Notes under the pieces: model-generated | Database searches by the model: none | Seen by the model: only the letters and a program-made list of their open reading frames with translations | What the model was told of the DNA's origin: nothing | Part shown: piece after piece, positions 15,890 through 25,951 of the stretch | How positions within the stretch are numbered: position 1 is the first letter of the stretch | Layout: each line of letters starts with the position of its first letter | Origin: Phycisphaerae bacterium | GTDB taxonomy: Bacteria; Planctomycetota; Phycisphaerae; Phycisphaerales; UBA1924 | Assembly: GCA_030429485.1 (NCBI GenBank) | Contig: JAUIFD010000001.1 | Span: 1-64,000 of the forward strand | Direction: 5' to 3' | DNA: 64,000 bases | Program-made: the position numbers and the translations under genes

Positions 15890-16497
15890 TGCGGATCATC
15901 GGAGGGGCGTTCCGGCGTCGTCAGCTTGCGAGCCCACCGGACGGGACGCCGACGCGCCCGATGCCGGACCATGTGCGCGAGGCGATCTACAACCTGCTGC
16001 GCGGGCACTTTGAGGGCGAGACGGTGTACGACGGGTTCTCCGGCACGGGTTCGGTGGGGCTCGAAGCGGTGAGTCGGGGGGCGTCGCGCGTCGTGCTGGT
16101 GGAGAAGGACAAACGTGTCGCGGGCGTGCTGCGTGAGAACATTGAGACACTCGGCGTCGGTGAGCGGTGCGAGGTCGTGGTGGGCGATGCGCTCGGCGCG
16201 GGCGCGCTCGCGCGGTGTCCGGATCCGGTGCATGTTGTGTTCTTTGATCCGCCGTACGCGATGACGCGCGACGCCGGCTCGTGGCGGCGCGTGTGTGCGC
16301 AGTTCTCGAAGCTCGTCGGGCGGTTGGATGAGACGGGGTATGCCGTGTTGCGCACACCGTGGCCGGCGGTGCGTGAGGTTGGGGCGGAACGAGAGCACGA
16401 GAGCCTTGAGTTGACCATCGAGGGCGCGGTAGGGCCCGAAACGCACGCGTACGGCACGACTGCGGTGCATCTTTACATGCGCGACCGAGGCGAGTGA
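15889..16497 (+). CDS. rsmD: 16S rRNA (guanine(966)-N(2))-methyltransferase RsmD
   Basis: 202 residues from ATG 15889, which overlaps the stop of the decarboxylase gene. MRIIGGAFRRRQL and RPMPDHVREAIYNLL match the N-terminal RsmD signature (RIIxGxxxGRxL, RPTxxxVREalfN). DGFSGTGSVGLEAVSRGA is SAM motif I, VEKDKR follows, and FFDPPYAM is the DPPY catalytic motif of N2-guanine methyltransferases. It methylates G966 of 16S rRNA in the assembling 30S subunit. Length fits the family. Confidence 0.92.
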   Translation: MRIIGGAFRRRQLASPPDGTPTRPMPDHVREAIYNLLRGHFEGETVYDGFSGTGSVGLEAVSRGASRVVLVEKDKRVAGVLRENIETLGVGERCEVVVGDALGAGALARCPDPVHVVFFDPPYAMTRDAGSWRRVCAQFSKLVGRLDETGYAVLRTPWPAVREVGAEREHESLELTIEGAVGPETHAYGTTAVHLYMRDRGE

Positions 16498-16549
16498 TCA
16501 AGCGTCCCGCTGTGATTCTGCGCGGCAGTTGTGAGTTGTCAGGCGACCA

Positions 16550-16578
16550 TTGGCAAGTGGCGGGGTTCTTGGTATGCT
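16550..16578 (+). promoter_or_regulatory. Sigma70-type promoter for the 122-residue gene
   Basis: TTGGCA (16550-16555) and TATGCT (16573-16578) are 17 bases apart, a near-consensus pair that stands out in this GC-rich sequence. The gene begins 46 bases downstream. Confidence 0.55.
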
Positions 16579-16623
16579 CGATGTTGGTTCGCGGGTTCGC
16601 CCGCGCCGTAGACGGAGGCGCGT

Positions 16624-16992
16624 ATGCACCGACCCCTCCTGCACCCGGTCGAGTATCCCGACGATGGCGGGCCCGAGCCGGTCCCGGTCAACCGCAAGGG
16701 CGAACCGACACCGGAGGCTCAGCCGACGAGCAAGATCCGATTCGGGAGCGAGGTCAAGCGGCACGAGGACAGTTGGAATCGCACGCCGAACACGCCGGGC
16801 ACCGGCGCGATTCATGTGCGCAGCTTCCGGGCGAAGCTTTCCGATGACGCCCTTGCTTACCTCGATCAGCAGATCAACGAGTGGCTCGACGCGCACCCGC
16901 AGTATGAGGTGAAGATCGTGACGACCGCGATCGGCGAGTGGAGCACGAAGCTCGGCAAGGAGCCGGGGATCATCGTTAACGTCTGGGTGTGA
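16624..16992 (+). CDS. Small conserved hypothetical protein (possibly Cse60-like C-terminal domain)
   Basis: 122 residues. GGAGG lies just before the ATG and a good promoter lies 46 bases upstream. The N-terminal half is hydrophilic and proline-rich. The C-terminal half (ALAYLDQQINEWLDAHPQYEV, KIVTTAIGEWS, PGIIVNVWV) forms a compact alpha-beta unit recalling the small Cse60-type domain found in sporulation-associated proteins of Firmicutes. The resemblance rests on the INEWL pattern and is weak. No TM or signal peptide, so it is cytoplasmic. Function unknown. Confidence 0.6.
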   Translation: MHRPLLHPVEYPDDGGPEPVPVNRKGEPTPEAQPTSKIRFGSEVKRHEDSWNRTPNTPGTGAIHVRSFRAKLSDDALAYLDQQINEWLDAHPQYEVKIVTTAIGEWSTKLGKEPGIIVNVWV

Positions 16993-16996
16993 CCGG

Positions 16997-17019
16997 GCCT
17001 GCCGAGTAGGACGGCAGGC
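16997..17019 (+). terminator. Hairpin after the 122-residue gene
   Basis: Arms GCCTGCCG and CGGCAGGC (8 perfect base pairs) enclose a 7-base loop, 4 bases after the stop codon. There is no clear T-run, so it could terminate, or stabilise the 3' end. Confidence 0.45.
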
Positions 17020-17058
17020 GGTGTCCCGCGCCGACCCTTTCTGGGTGTGTCGTTCTTT

Positions 17059-17088
17059 GTTCGGAACTGCGGCGGGGTGATTCCGAAC
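17059..17088. repeat. Inverted repeat upstream of the giant TPR operon
   Basis: GTTCGGAA (17059-17066) and TTCCGAAC (17081-17088) are perfect inverted arms with a 14-base spacer, about 120 bases before the first gene of the 16.6 kb operon. It could be an operator or a leader hairpin. Confidence 0.5.
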
Positions 17089-17206
17089 CAAGCTCTCGGC
17101 CAAATTGCGGTTGATTCTGGACTTCCGCGATCCCCGCGGCAGGGTGACCGGTACCTTGCGTGTGCTGCACGCGCGCCGGGGTGCGATGGCTGGGAGGGTC
17201 ACGTCC

Positions 17207-20200
17207 ATGCTTCGATTGTCACTTGTGATATGCGCCTGCGTGTTTGGGGTGCTGTCTCCACTCGCGGTGGCCCAGGAGGCACGTGATGACGGGCCGCCTG
17301 CTCAGGCGGAGCGCTATTACGACGCGCTGGTGCGGCGCCCGGAGCCGGGGTACGTCTTCGACCGGTTCTGCCGGGCATGGCTCGGGGCGGCGTCGAGCGA
17401 TTCGCTCGAGGAGTACCTCACCCAGCGGGCGGAGGAAGGCGATGCAGCGGAGCAGTTGCTGCTCGCGTTCTACATGGCCCGCGAAGGGCGCAACGTCGAG
17501 GCGATCGAGCGCTTTCGTAAGACGCTCGCCGAGCATCCGGAGTACGCGTCGGCCTGGTACGAGAAGGCGCGCGTTGAGGCCGCGACGCTCGACTTCGAGA
17601 CGGCGCTCTCGGATCTCGACCACGCCGCAGAGGCGGTGGGTGCGGACAACGAGCTCGCGCTCAAAGTCGCGAAGCTGCGCGGGCGATTGCTGGCGCGCAC
17701 AGGGAGGCGTGAGGAAGCATGGGCGCTCTGGGCGGCGATGATCGAGACGTACCCCGATGACGAGTTGCTCGCGGAGGACCTCGTGCAGCTTCAGGCCGAC
17801 GAGGGCCTCATCGACGAGGCACTCGTGACGCTTGACGGGCTGATCGAGCGCACGCGAGATCCGCTCGATCGGGTCGCGCGTCGTCTGTGGTCGGGGGAGT
17901 TGCACATCCGTGCGAATCGGCGCGACGCGGCAGTGGAGACCTTCGTCGGGGCGTTGGTGGACACCGGCGCGGGCACGTGGCTCGAGCGGGAGTTGCTCGC
18001 CCGGATCGAGCGGGCGTACCGGAGTGAAGACGATCTCACCGCGCTGCGAGACAAGCTCGCGGAGTTGCGCGACCAGGAGCCGCAGCGTCTGGGCGTGGCG
18101 CAGCATCTCGCGCGGGTGCAGGCGGAGACCGGCGACATCGACGGCGCCGTCGCGACGTGGGAGGCGATCTTGGCGCGCGCTCCCGGCGATCGGGAGATCC
18201 GGACGGCGTACGCGCGCATGCTGTGGGAGGCCGGACAGAACGACCGCGCGATCGTGCAGCTCGAGGCGCTGCTCGAACGGTGGCCTGACGATTCCTCGCT
18301 GCGTCTGCGCCTGGCGGGCCTTCGCGCGGAGACGGGCGATCGCGACGGAGCGGTGCGCGACATGCGGGCGTACCTGAATGGCGCTGGGACGGACGTCTCG
18401 GTGTACGTGAACGCGGCTCGCACGCTACAGCGGCTAGGCGTTGAGGACGCGGCCGAGACGATCATGCGTGAGATGGTCGGGCACGACCCCTCGGACGCGG
18501 CGCGGCGGTTCGCGTTGGCGGAGTTTCTCTTTGATACCGACAAGGGAGGCGAGGCGGTCGCGATCTGGCGTGAGGTCGGGGCGGGGAGTGCGGACGGTGC
18601 GACGGTCGTGCTCGCGGGGCGTGCGCTGCTCAACCGGGGCAAGGCGCGCGAGGCGCTGGACGTACTCGGCGCACGGGCAGCGGACTTCGAGGGCGACACG
18701 TCGTACTTGGCGCTGGCGACCGAAGCTGCGATCGCGGGGCGCGAACCCGAGCGAGCGATCGCATGGGCGAGGTCCTGGGCCGAAGCCGCGGACGACGCGT
18801 CGGCCTTTGAGAACGCGGTCGCCGCGGCGGGTCGGGCGGCGAAGGCGGCGAAGGCGGAGCAGGCGCTCGCGGATGAGCTGAGCAACCTGGGGGCGGAGCG
18901 AACCGCAGCGCAGGCGTGCCTGCTCGCGGAGGTGTACGAGCAGCTCGGGCGTTACGACGATGCCGACCGGACCCTCGCAGCCGAGAGCGACGAGCGAGCG
19001 ATGCGATATCGCGTGCGTTTGCTCGCGGGGCGGGGTGAACACGGGCGTGCGGCGGATGCGATGGAGGCGCTGATCGAGCGGGGCAGTGGGCGGGCGGATG
19101 CTGTCCGCGATCTGGTGACGCTCCTGGAGCGGGCGGGGCGCACGAGCGATGCGCTCGATTGGATCGGGCGTTGGAAGGAGCTGCTTCCCGGCGCGACCTC
19201 GCCGTGGCTGCGCGAGGCGGAACTGCATCGAAGCCAGGGCGATCAGGACGCGGCGCTGGCGTGCCTGGAGCGCGCGTATCGGCAGTTCCCGAATGACATG
19301 ACGGTCGCGTCGTCGCTTGGCGCCGCGTACGAGGACGCCGGGCAGGTCAACGACGCGGAACGCATTTACTGGGACCTGTACGACGCTGCGGAATCGACGG
19401 CGACGCGGGTGCAGTGGGCGGGGCGGCTCGCGGAGGTCGCGGAGTGGTCGGGACGAACGGATCATCTTGTGCAGACCCTGAACGAGCGGCGTGAGGCCAA
19501 CCGCACCAGCATCGTGCCGCTGCTGGCGTTGGCGGAGGTGCATCGGGTCGCGGACCGGTACGAGGAGAGGCGCGAGGCGCTGATTGAGGCGTCGCGGGTC
19601 GACCCGGAGAACATCGACCTGCTCTTGCGGCTCGCATCGGTCGAGCAGCAGGAAGGCGACGTGGACCGCGCGATCGCAACGCTCCGGCGCGCCGCAAGCG
19701 CGGACCAGACCGGGCGCGTGCGCGAGCGCATCGCTGAGGCTCTCGTGCGCGACGGTCGGATCGAGGAGGCGCTGGCGGAGTTGACGACCTCAGACGTCGC
19801 GATGGACGCGTCGGGTGCGCTGCGGTTCGTCGATGCGCTCGCGGCGCAGGAGGCGTGGGCCGAATCGGCGGCGCTGCTCGCGCCATTCGCCGCGCAGTCG
19901 GACGACATGCAGGTGTGGTACGCGTACGGGGTCGTGCTCGAGGAGAGCGAACGCACCCATGAGGCGTGCGACGCGTTCATGCGCGTGCTGGAGTGCGAGC
20001 AGGAGCCGGCGACGGGCGCGGCTGCGCCGTCGGCGTACCTCTCGATGTGGCGTTCGTACTACGAGGGTGTGCTGCCGGAAGAGGCGTTCGAGCTGATCGA
20101 TCAGTTCGAGAGTGCGAGCATGGCGTATTCGCACCAGGGCGGCGGCGGGTACTACGCGATGATGCTGGGCGGCAGCTCGCAGGGCACGACCGTTCACTTG

Positions 20201-23200
20201 CCGGGCTCGGTGCGTGAGGGACGTTCGCTCGCGCTCTCGCACCTGGGGCAGCTGGCGTCAGAAGTCGATGACCACGAGCGGGAGCAGCTTGTCGCGGATG
20301 CCGAGGCGCGGGGCGTCGCGCTCGCGAGCCTGCTGCTGGCCGATGGCGGCTTCGACGCGGAGAGTTGGTGGGATGCGGACGTGCTCGCCGAGCATGCCGA
20401 GCACGATGGCGTGCTTGCGCTCTACGTGATCTACGGCTCATCGTGGGGCGGTGAGGGCGATCCGGAGTTGCTCGAGCGCGCGGTCGAGCGCTTCGGCGGG
20501 CAGCAGTCGGTGCTGGAGCTTGCGGCGCGGCTCACGTTGTTGGAGACGCTCGAAGAGGAGAAGGTCACGGAAGCCTGGGACGATCTCGTCGCGCTTATCG
20601 ATGGTATAGACGAGCCGCACCCGCTCGCGGTGTACTTCATGGCGGCGGTGCTCGATGGCGAGACCCTCTCCATCCCGCTCGATGATGATCGCCGCGACTA
20701 TCTGAGTCGGACGGTTCGCTCCTGGTACTCGGAGTCGGACCGCGCAAGCCCGTTCCAGGACCAGCTCTTCTCGACGGTGCTCAACATGGCGGCCGAGCAG
20801 GAGGATTGGGAGGGCGTTGGGGAGCTGCTGGAAGAGGAGATCGCGGCGCACCGTGGCTCGGGGATCGTGGCAAGAGCCTCGCAGGCGGCCCAGATGATGC
20901 GGATGTACGGCGGCATGGGCGGCGGGCAGGAGTCGATCGAGCCGTTGGGATTCCCGCCAAGCGGGCTGACCGGCGTGCCCGATTCGGTGATCGGGGCAGT
21001 CGGGGGCGGGATGTACGGCGACTACGGCGGCATCGACGCCGAAGAGACGCTTCTCGTCTTGGGCGACGGGGCTGATCCGATGCTCGTTGCGTTGCTGGCG
21101 GGCGTGAGCCACGACAGTGAGCGCGTTGCTGTGGCGCTGGCGGAGTTACTCGATGCGCCGGAGCCGTCGCTCGATGCGTTCATGCTCGCGGCGGGGTGGG
21201 CGGGCGAGGAGGGCGAGCCGGCGCGCGCGGTGTCGCTCCTTGAGCAAGCGTCGTACCTCCCGATGTCACGGCCGACGCGCGAGCGGATCGACAGGGCGAC
21301 CGTCGCGTATGCGCTGGAGACCGACCTGACGGGCCCGGTGGCCGAGTCCGGGCGGCGTGCTGCGATGCGTTTGCTGTACGCGGCTCGCTCGCCGCAGGCG
21401 CGCGGAGCGCTCGTTGGCGCGTTGGAGCAGCTTGGGCTCGAGGATGAAGCGGAGCGCGAACGCGAGCGATTGGCGGCTCAGCCGGCCCAGCCTCGTGGGG
21501 GGTACTACCCCGGCGCTCCCGCGACTTCAGACATCGATCGGATCCGCGAGATGATCGACGACGGGCGCACCGACGCGGCTGTGCGCCTCGCGGTGCGCCA
21601 GCTCGAGCAGTTCGGCGCGTTGGCGCTGGCCGGTCAGTATCAGATGATGCAGCGCTGGGGTGAGGAGGACGAGGCGGCGCGCCTGCGTCGTGTGATTGAG
21701 AGGGCCGAACTTGCCGCACGCGTGCTCGAGGAAGCCGATCCGGGCGAGAGCGCAAACGCCCGTCAACTCGCGAGCTTTGGCGGAGTGCTCGAGGTGTATG
21801 GCGAGGCGGAGCGGGCGGAGCAGGCGTACGCACGGGCGCTCGAACTCCGGTACGAGGCCATGCCCGCGGCCCGCGTGATCCTGATGCGGACGGAACGCGA
21901 GGCGTTCGACCAAGCGGCGGCGGTGCTGGATCTCGCGGATGAGCGTCAATCCGCGGAGGTCGGCGCTCAGCTCCAACAGGTGATCGCCATGTCGATGGGC
22001 GATGGAGAGGAGGAGCTCTTCCGTCTCGGCGAGCTCGCGCTGTGCTGGCTCGGGATGACCGAAGGCGTGGGGGAGCGTGACGCGAGCTGGATCGCCGGCG
22101 TGGTCCAGGGGCTCGCCAACCTGCGCAGCGTGGATGGCGTCGAGGTGCCGCCGCTCTACGCGAACGAGCGCGAGGTCGACGAGGACGCCGTCGAAGCCGA
22201 CCAGCGTCGAAACGCGCTCCACACGCGGCTTGTCGAGGCGATGCTGGAGGTTGAGTCGATCAGTGGATCGGCATTCCCGCACCGCCTCGCGCTTGCCGAA
22301 CTGGAAGGCGACGACCTGAGCGAGCTCGTCGATGTCGCGAGGGTGGCGGTCGGGCTAGACCTCGACGTCTCGCAGCTCCAGCAGATGGTGTATTCGTCGT
22401 ACATGTTCGGCATGTACGGCGAGGACAAGGTCGAGACGATCCGGTTGCGATCCGCGCTGGAGTTTCTCGCGGAGCGGGCGGCGGAGAGTCCGGAACTCGC
22501 CGAGGAAGTGCACGGGATGCTCGATGGGCGGATGCGTCGCGAGCGCACCGCGCAGTTTGACGGGCTCCGTGCGCTCTATGGCGCCGGTGAGGAGGCGTTC
22601 GCAGAAGCTGCGGAGGACTATCTCGGCGCGAGTGTCTCGCCGATGACCATGATGGAGGATCGTCTGGGGACCGTGGTCGACATCCTCGAACGCCGCGGCC
22701 TGGCGCCGACGCTGATCCTGGATGTGGTCGTGGAGTATGTGAGCGACTCGGACCGCGCATCGGGCATGGGCTTCGGGATGGGGGATGCTGCCCTGAGCGG
22801 GTACGTCAGCGCGGTGATCGAGCACGGCGGGTACGACGCGGGGCGCCGGGTTGTGGAGGCGCTCGCGGAGCATCTGGTGGGGCCGGCCGACGAGCGTGCC
22901 GCGTTGATCGAGCAGCACTACGACCCGGAGCGGGGTGGATCGACGCGCACGGCGAACGGGCGGATGCACGCGTTCGTCGAAGCGATCACGCCGCTCCTGC
23001 AGTCGGAGCGGACGATCTGGATCGCGCTCGAGTACTACGAGCCGTTCGACGATCCCGAGTCGTCGTATCAGATGCAGTGGGCGAGCAGCGTGGTGAGCCA
23101 GGCGATGATGCGCACGATGGAAGATGAAGACGCGGGGCCGGTGCTCGCATTGCTCGAGCATTCGCCGGTCATCGGAGAGTTGCGACGGTTCCGCACGTAT

Positions 23201-25951
23201 CCGGTGGCGTGGAGTGAGGCGAGCATCTTCTCCTCGTTCACGATGCCGACGACGCCGGAGGTGAAGAAGCAGATGCTCGGTTGGCTCGGTGAGCGGGAGC
23301 CGCGCACGATCGGCGTCGTGCTCTTGGAGGGCGCGCTGCGAGAGGACCCGTGGGCGAAGCGGCTTGAAGCGATGGCGCCGTGGAGCGAGGCTCTGCTCGA
23401 GGCGGACGCGAAGGTGATCGAGGAGATCGCTCAGATCGTGCCGCCGCACCGGGCCCTGCCTGAGGGCCTCTCGCCCGAGGCGCACGCGGTGGCCGATCGG
23501 CTCTACGGCTTCGTCGGCTCGAAGCTGGACGCCGAGTTCGCGGAGTTGATGGAGACGACGCGCATCGACAGCGACGAGGCCTGGCAGATCGCGAGGCGCG
23601 CGGGCGAGACCCTCGTCTCGCTCTGCCGGGCTGATCGCGAAGCGGACGCCAGTGCGCTCGCCGAGCACCTGATGCCGCTCATGAACCGGTCGAGCCAGCG
23701 CCAGGGACGGTCGGGGTACGACGCGCGCGTGATGCTCGCCGAGACGCTCTGGCAGAGCGCCGGTGGCGACGCCGCAGCGACAGCTCTGGGCGTGTGGGTG
23801 TTTGACCAGGCCGATGCGGCTCAGAGCCCGAACGCCCTCTGGAGCGCGCTCTCGATGGTGCGATGGGAGGCCGAGCCGATCGACGGGGGGAACGAGCAGG
23901 CGGGGAAGACCTGTGCCATGCTCCGAGCGATCCGCGACGCGCTGCCCGAGGGGACCGACGCGCTTCTCGCGGCGCCCGACTTGGCGAAGGTGATGGCGCA
24001 GTTTGCTTCAGATGAAGACATCGCGAGCCTGAGCGTGTGGATTGAGGCCGCGGCGGCGAGCGAACCGGAAGAGCCTTTCTGGAGAGAGGCGCGCGGCGCG
24101 GTTGCGCTGAGTGCGACACTCATCAAGAGAGACTCAGAAGGCGATGACAGTGGCGGCGAGCCGGACGCTGTTGCCGTGATCGACGGCGCAGAGCTGGACG
24201 GCTATCTGGCGGCCGTCGCGGCGCGTGAGGATGCGCCCGCGAGTGTGCGCCTCCGGGTGGTGAGCATGCCGCTCTCGGAGCATGCCGAGCAGCTGCCGAT
24301 GGCCTCCGTTGCTGCGCCGGCGCTGGCTGTCCAAGCTATGCGCGATGAGCCGGAGTCGATTGAAGCCGACTGGGTGCTTCCGGTGGCGATCCAGCTCGCC
24401 CACGCGGTGCAGAGCGACGCGGGCCGGCGGGCGGAAGCGATCGACTTCTTGGATGCGCTGCTACGCGCGGCGTCTCGGTCAGCCGGCCTCGTGGGCGCGC
24501 CTCGGGCATTCACGCTCGGCGCCCCCGACTACTCCACGCCCAACACCCTGGGGATCGAGGCCTTGCGGCTGGCGCTCGCGGCGGGCTCGCCCAATCACGC
24601 GCGGCGTCTGCTCAACAACCAGGACGGAGCGCTCGCGCAATCGATCGCGGCGTGGGCCATGCTCGTCGAGCAGGGCGAGGTCGAGCAGGCGGTGACGGTG
24701 ATCGATCGGTACTGGGATGAGGCGGTCGTCTCGTACCCCGATGGGATCACGTACTCGGGCGCGATCGACGCTCGTCTGGATGAGGTGCTCGGGGCCGTGT
24801 CCGGCGATGACGCCCGCTGCATGGCACGCATCGCTTTGGGTTCGCTCCCGGACCCGGATGGGCCGTTGGAGTTTGCGGATCGCGCGGAGCGCGTCGCCGG
24901 ACTTGTCGAGGTGTTCCGCGGGCACGAGTTTGGGGACGAGAAGGGACGACTCGCGACGCTCGCGGTGCTCACGTCGTCGGAGCCGGGGCTTGAACTCGCG
25001 GGGCCGGACGCGATTCAGGCGGTCGCGAACTTCGACGAGCTGACCTACGACGAGGCGCAGGACCGGTGGGACCGGACGACGCCGGAGTTCGAGGTGCTCT
25101 ACGCAGCGGCCCGCGCCGCGATGCGGACCGGGCGCGAGCAGTTGATCGCGGGCGAGATCCTGCGGCTCGCGAACTACGAGAGCGGATACTGGGTCTGGCG
25201 GGTGCTGGAGTCGCTCCAGGACATCTTCTCCGAGGAGTTCATGGATCGCGCCGATGCGATCTCGCTCGCTGAAGCGCTCGAGATGACGGACCTCGCCGGC
25301 TTGATCGTGTATCCGCGTGAGGATTGGAAGCGCCCCGCCCGCGACGAGGTCTTTGCGCTGCACTTCCTGCTGCGCACGCTCGGTGAGGGTGAGGGTGGAT
25401 TCGACGCGTGGCTGGAGCGTGAGGAGATCGAGCCGGACATGCAGCAACTCGAGGTGGAGATCATGTCCACGCTGCTCGGGCGACTTCTCGCCGACGACTT
25501 GCTTACGCCCGACGATCGCCTGGCGAGAATCCGGCTGGTCTTCGGGAGTGAACACGTGCAACGCGCGTTCGACGACCACGACTCGGTGTTCGAGGAGTTG
25601 CATCGCCCGGGCGCATTGACGAGCGAGCAGATCGCCGAGCACGGCGTTGAGCTGGCGGAGCTGTTGAGTGATGAGGCGTGGATGGCCCTGGCGTTCGGGG
25701 CCGCGGAGGCCGATCTTGGTGAGATGGCCGATGACGCATGGCGCCGGGTGATGGAGTCGAAGACCTCGATGGACGATCGGCTCCATTACATCGGTCATAT
25801 CATGGATTCGAAGCGGTTTGCGCTCGCGTCGGCGTATCTCGAAGGGCTTGAGCCCGCGACCGAGGAGTTGAGGGAGAAGCACGCGGGCTTGGTTCGGCGC
25901 GCGAACGACGGGATGGAGGGACGTTTGCATGAAGACTCCGATGAAGACTGA
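17207..25951 (+). CDS. Giant exported TPR-type repeat protein (2,914 residues)
   Basis: ATG 17207 is preceded by GGGAGG and followed by a clean signal peptide (LRLSLVICACVFGVLSPLAVAQE, cleavage near residue 22), so the protein is exported, probably periplasmic. The first 950 residues are rows of TPR-like helices (ALVTLDGLIERTRDPLDR, AVATWEAILARAPGDRE, AIVQLEALLERWPDDSS). Later parts are helical and more divergent. Short Gly/Met/Tyr-rich inserts break the repeats near residues 973-1000, 1230-1280 and 1425-1445. No enzymatic motif was found. It heads an operon with MoxR and VWA genes and is likely a scaffold partner; that role is inferred. Confidence 0.8.
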   Translation: MLRLSLVICACVFGVLSPLAVAQEARDDGPPAQAERYYDALVRRPEPGYVFDRFCRAWLGAASSDSLEEYLTQRAEEGDAAEQLLLAFYMAREGRNVEAIERFRKTLAEHPEYASAWYEKARVEAATLDFETALSDLDHAAEAVGADNELALKVAKLRGRLLARTGRREEAWALWAAMIETYPDDELLAEDLVQLQADEGLIDEALVTLDGLIERTRDPLDRVARRLWSGELHIRANRRDAAVETFVGALVDTGAGTWLERELLARIERAYRSEDDLTALRDKLAELRDQEPQRLGVAQHLARVQAETGDIDGAVATWEAILARAPGDREIRTAYARMLWEAGQNDRAIVQLEALLERWPDDSSLRLRLAGLRAETGDRDGAVRDMRAYLNGAGTDVSVYVNAARTLQRLGVEDAAETIMREMVGHDPSDAARRFALAEFLFDTDKGGEAVAIWREVGAGSADGATVVLAGRALLNRGKAREALDVLGARAADFEGDTSYLALATEAAIAGREPERAIAWARSWAEAADDASAFENAVAAAGRAAKAAKAEQALADELSNLGAERTAAQACLLAEVYEQLGRYDDADRTLAAESDERAMRYRVRLLAGRGEHGRAADAMEALIERGSGRADAVRDLVTLLERAGRTSDALDWIGRWKELLPGATSPWLREAELHRSQGDQDAALACLERAYRQFPNDMTVASSLGAAYEDAGQVNDAERIYWDLYDAAESTATRVQWAGRLAEVAEWSGRTDHLVQTLNERREANRTSIVPLLALAEVHRVADRYEERREALIEASRVDPENIDLLLRLASVEQQEGDVDRAIATLRRAASADQTGRVRERIAEALVRDGRIEEALAELTTSDVAMDASGALRFVDALAAQEAWAESAALLAPFAAQSDDMQVWYAYGVVLEESERTHEACDAFMRVLECEQEPATGAAAPSAYLSMWRSYYEGVLPEEAFELIDQFESASMAYSHQGGGGYYAMMLGGSSQGTTVHLPGSVREGRSLALSHLGQLASEVDDHEREQLVADAEARGVALASLLLADGGFDAESWWDADVLAEHAEHDGVLALYVIYGSSWGGEGDPELLERAVERFGGQQSVLELAARLTLLETLEEEKVTEAWDDLVALIDGIDEPHPLAVYFMAAVLDGETLSIPLDDDRRDYLSRTVRSWYSESDRASPFQDQLFSTVLNMAAEQEDWEGVGELLEEEIAAHRGSGIVARASQAAQMMRMYGGMGGGQESIEPLGFPPSGLTGVPDSVIGAVGGGMYGDYGGIDAEETLLVLGDGADPMLVALLAGVSHDSERVAVALAELLDAPEPSLDAFMLAAGWAGEEGEPARAVSLLEQASYLPMSRPTRERIDRATVAYALETDLTGPVAESGRRAAMRLLYAARSPQARGALVGALEQLGLEDEAERERERLAAQPAQPRGGYYPGAPATSDIDRIREMIDDGRTDAAVRLAVRQLEQFGALALAGQYQMMQRWGEEDEAARLRRVIERAELAARVLEEADPGESANARQLASFGGVLEVYGEAERAEQAYARALELRYEAMPAARVILMRTEREAFDQAAAVLDLADERQSAEVGAQLQQVIAMSMGDGEEELFRLGELALCWLGMTEGVGERDASWIAGVVQGLANLRSVDGVEVPPLYANEREVDEDAVEADQRRNALHTRLVEAMLEVESISGSAFPHRLALAELEGDDLSELVDVARVAVGLDLDVSQLQQMVYSSYMFGMYGEDKVETIRLRSALEFLAERAAESPELAEEVHGMLDGRMRRERTAQFDGLRALYGAGEEAFAEAAEDYLGASVSPMTMMEDRLGTVVDILERRGLAPTLILDVVVEYVSDSDRASGMGFGMGDAALSGYVSAVIEHGGYDAGRRVVEALAEHLVGPADERAALIEQHYDPERGGSTRTANGRMHAFVEAITPLLQSERTIWIALEYYEPFDDPESSYQMQWASSVVSQAMMRTMEDEDAGPVLALLEHSPVIGELRRFRTYPVAWSEASIFSSFTMPTTPEVKKQMLGWLGEREPRTIGVVLLEGALREDPWAKRLEAMAPWSEALLEADAKVIEEIAQIVPPHRALPEGLSPEAHAVADRLYGFVGSKLDAEFAELMETTRIDSDEAWQIARRAGETLVSLCRADREADASALAEHLMPLMNRSSQRQGRSGYDARVMLAETLWQSAGGDAAATALGVWVFDQADAAQSPNALWSALSMVRWEAEPIDGGNEQAGKTCAMLRAIRDALPEGTDALLAAPDLAKVMAQFASDEDIASLSVWIEAAAASEPEEPFWREARGAVALSATLIKRDSEGDDSGGEPDAVAVIDGAELDGYLAAVAAREDAPASVRLRVVSMPLSEHAEQLPMASVAAPALAVQAMRDEPESIEADWVLPVAIQLAHAVQSDAGRRAEAIDFLDALLRAASRSAGLVGAPRAFTLGAPDYSTPNTLGIEALRLALAAGSPNHARRLLNNQDGALAQSIAAWAMLVEQGEVEQAVTVIDRYWDEAVVSYPDGITYSGAIDARLDEVLGAVSGDDARCMARIALGSLPDPDGPLEFADRAERVAGLVEVFRGHEFGDEKGRLATLAVLTSSEPGLELAGPDAIQAVANFDELTYDEAQDRWDRTTPEFEVLYAAARAAMRTGREQLIAGEILRLANYESGYWVWRVLESLQDIFSEEFMDRADAISLAEALEMTDLAGLIVYPREDWKRPARDEVFALHFLLRTLGEGEGGFDAWLEREEIEPDMQQLEVEIMSTLLGRLLADDLLTPDDRLARIRLVFGSEHVQRAFDDHDSVFEELHRPGALTSEQIAEHGVELAELLSDEAWMALAFGAAEADLGEMADDAWRRVMESKTSMDDRLHYIGHIMDSKRFALASAYLEGLEPATEELREKHAGLVRRANDGMEGRLHEDSDED

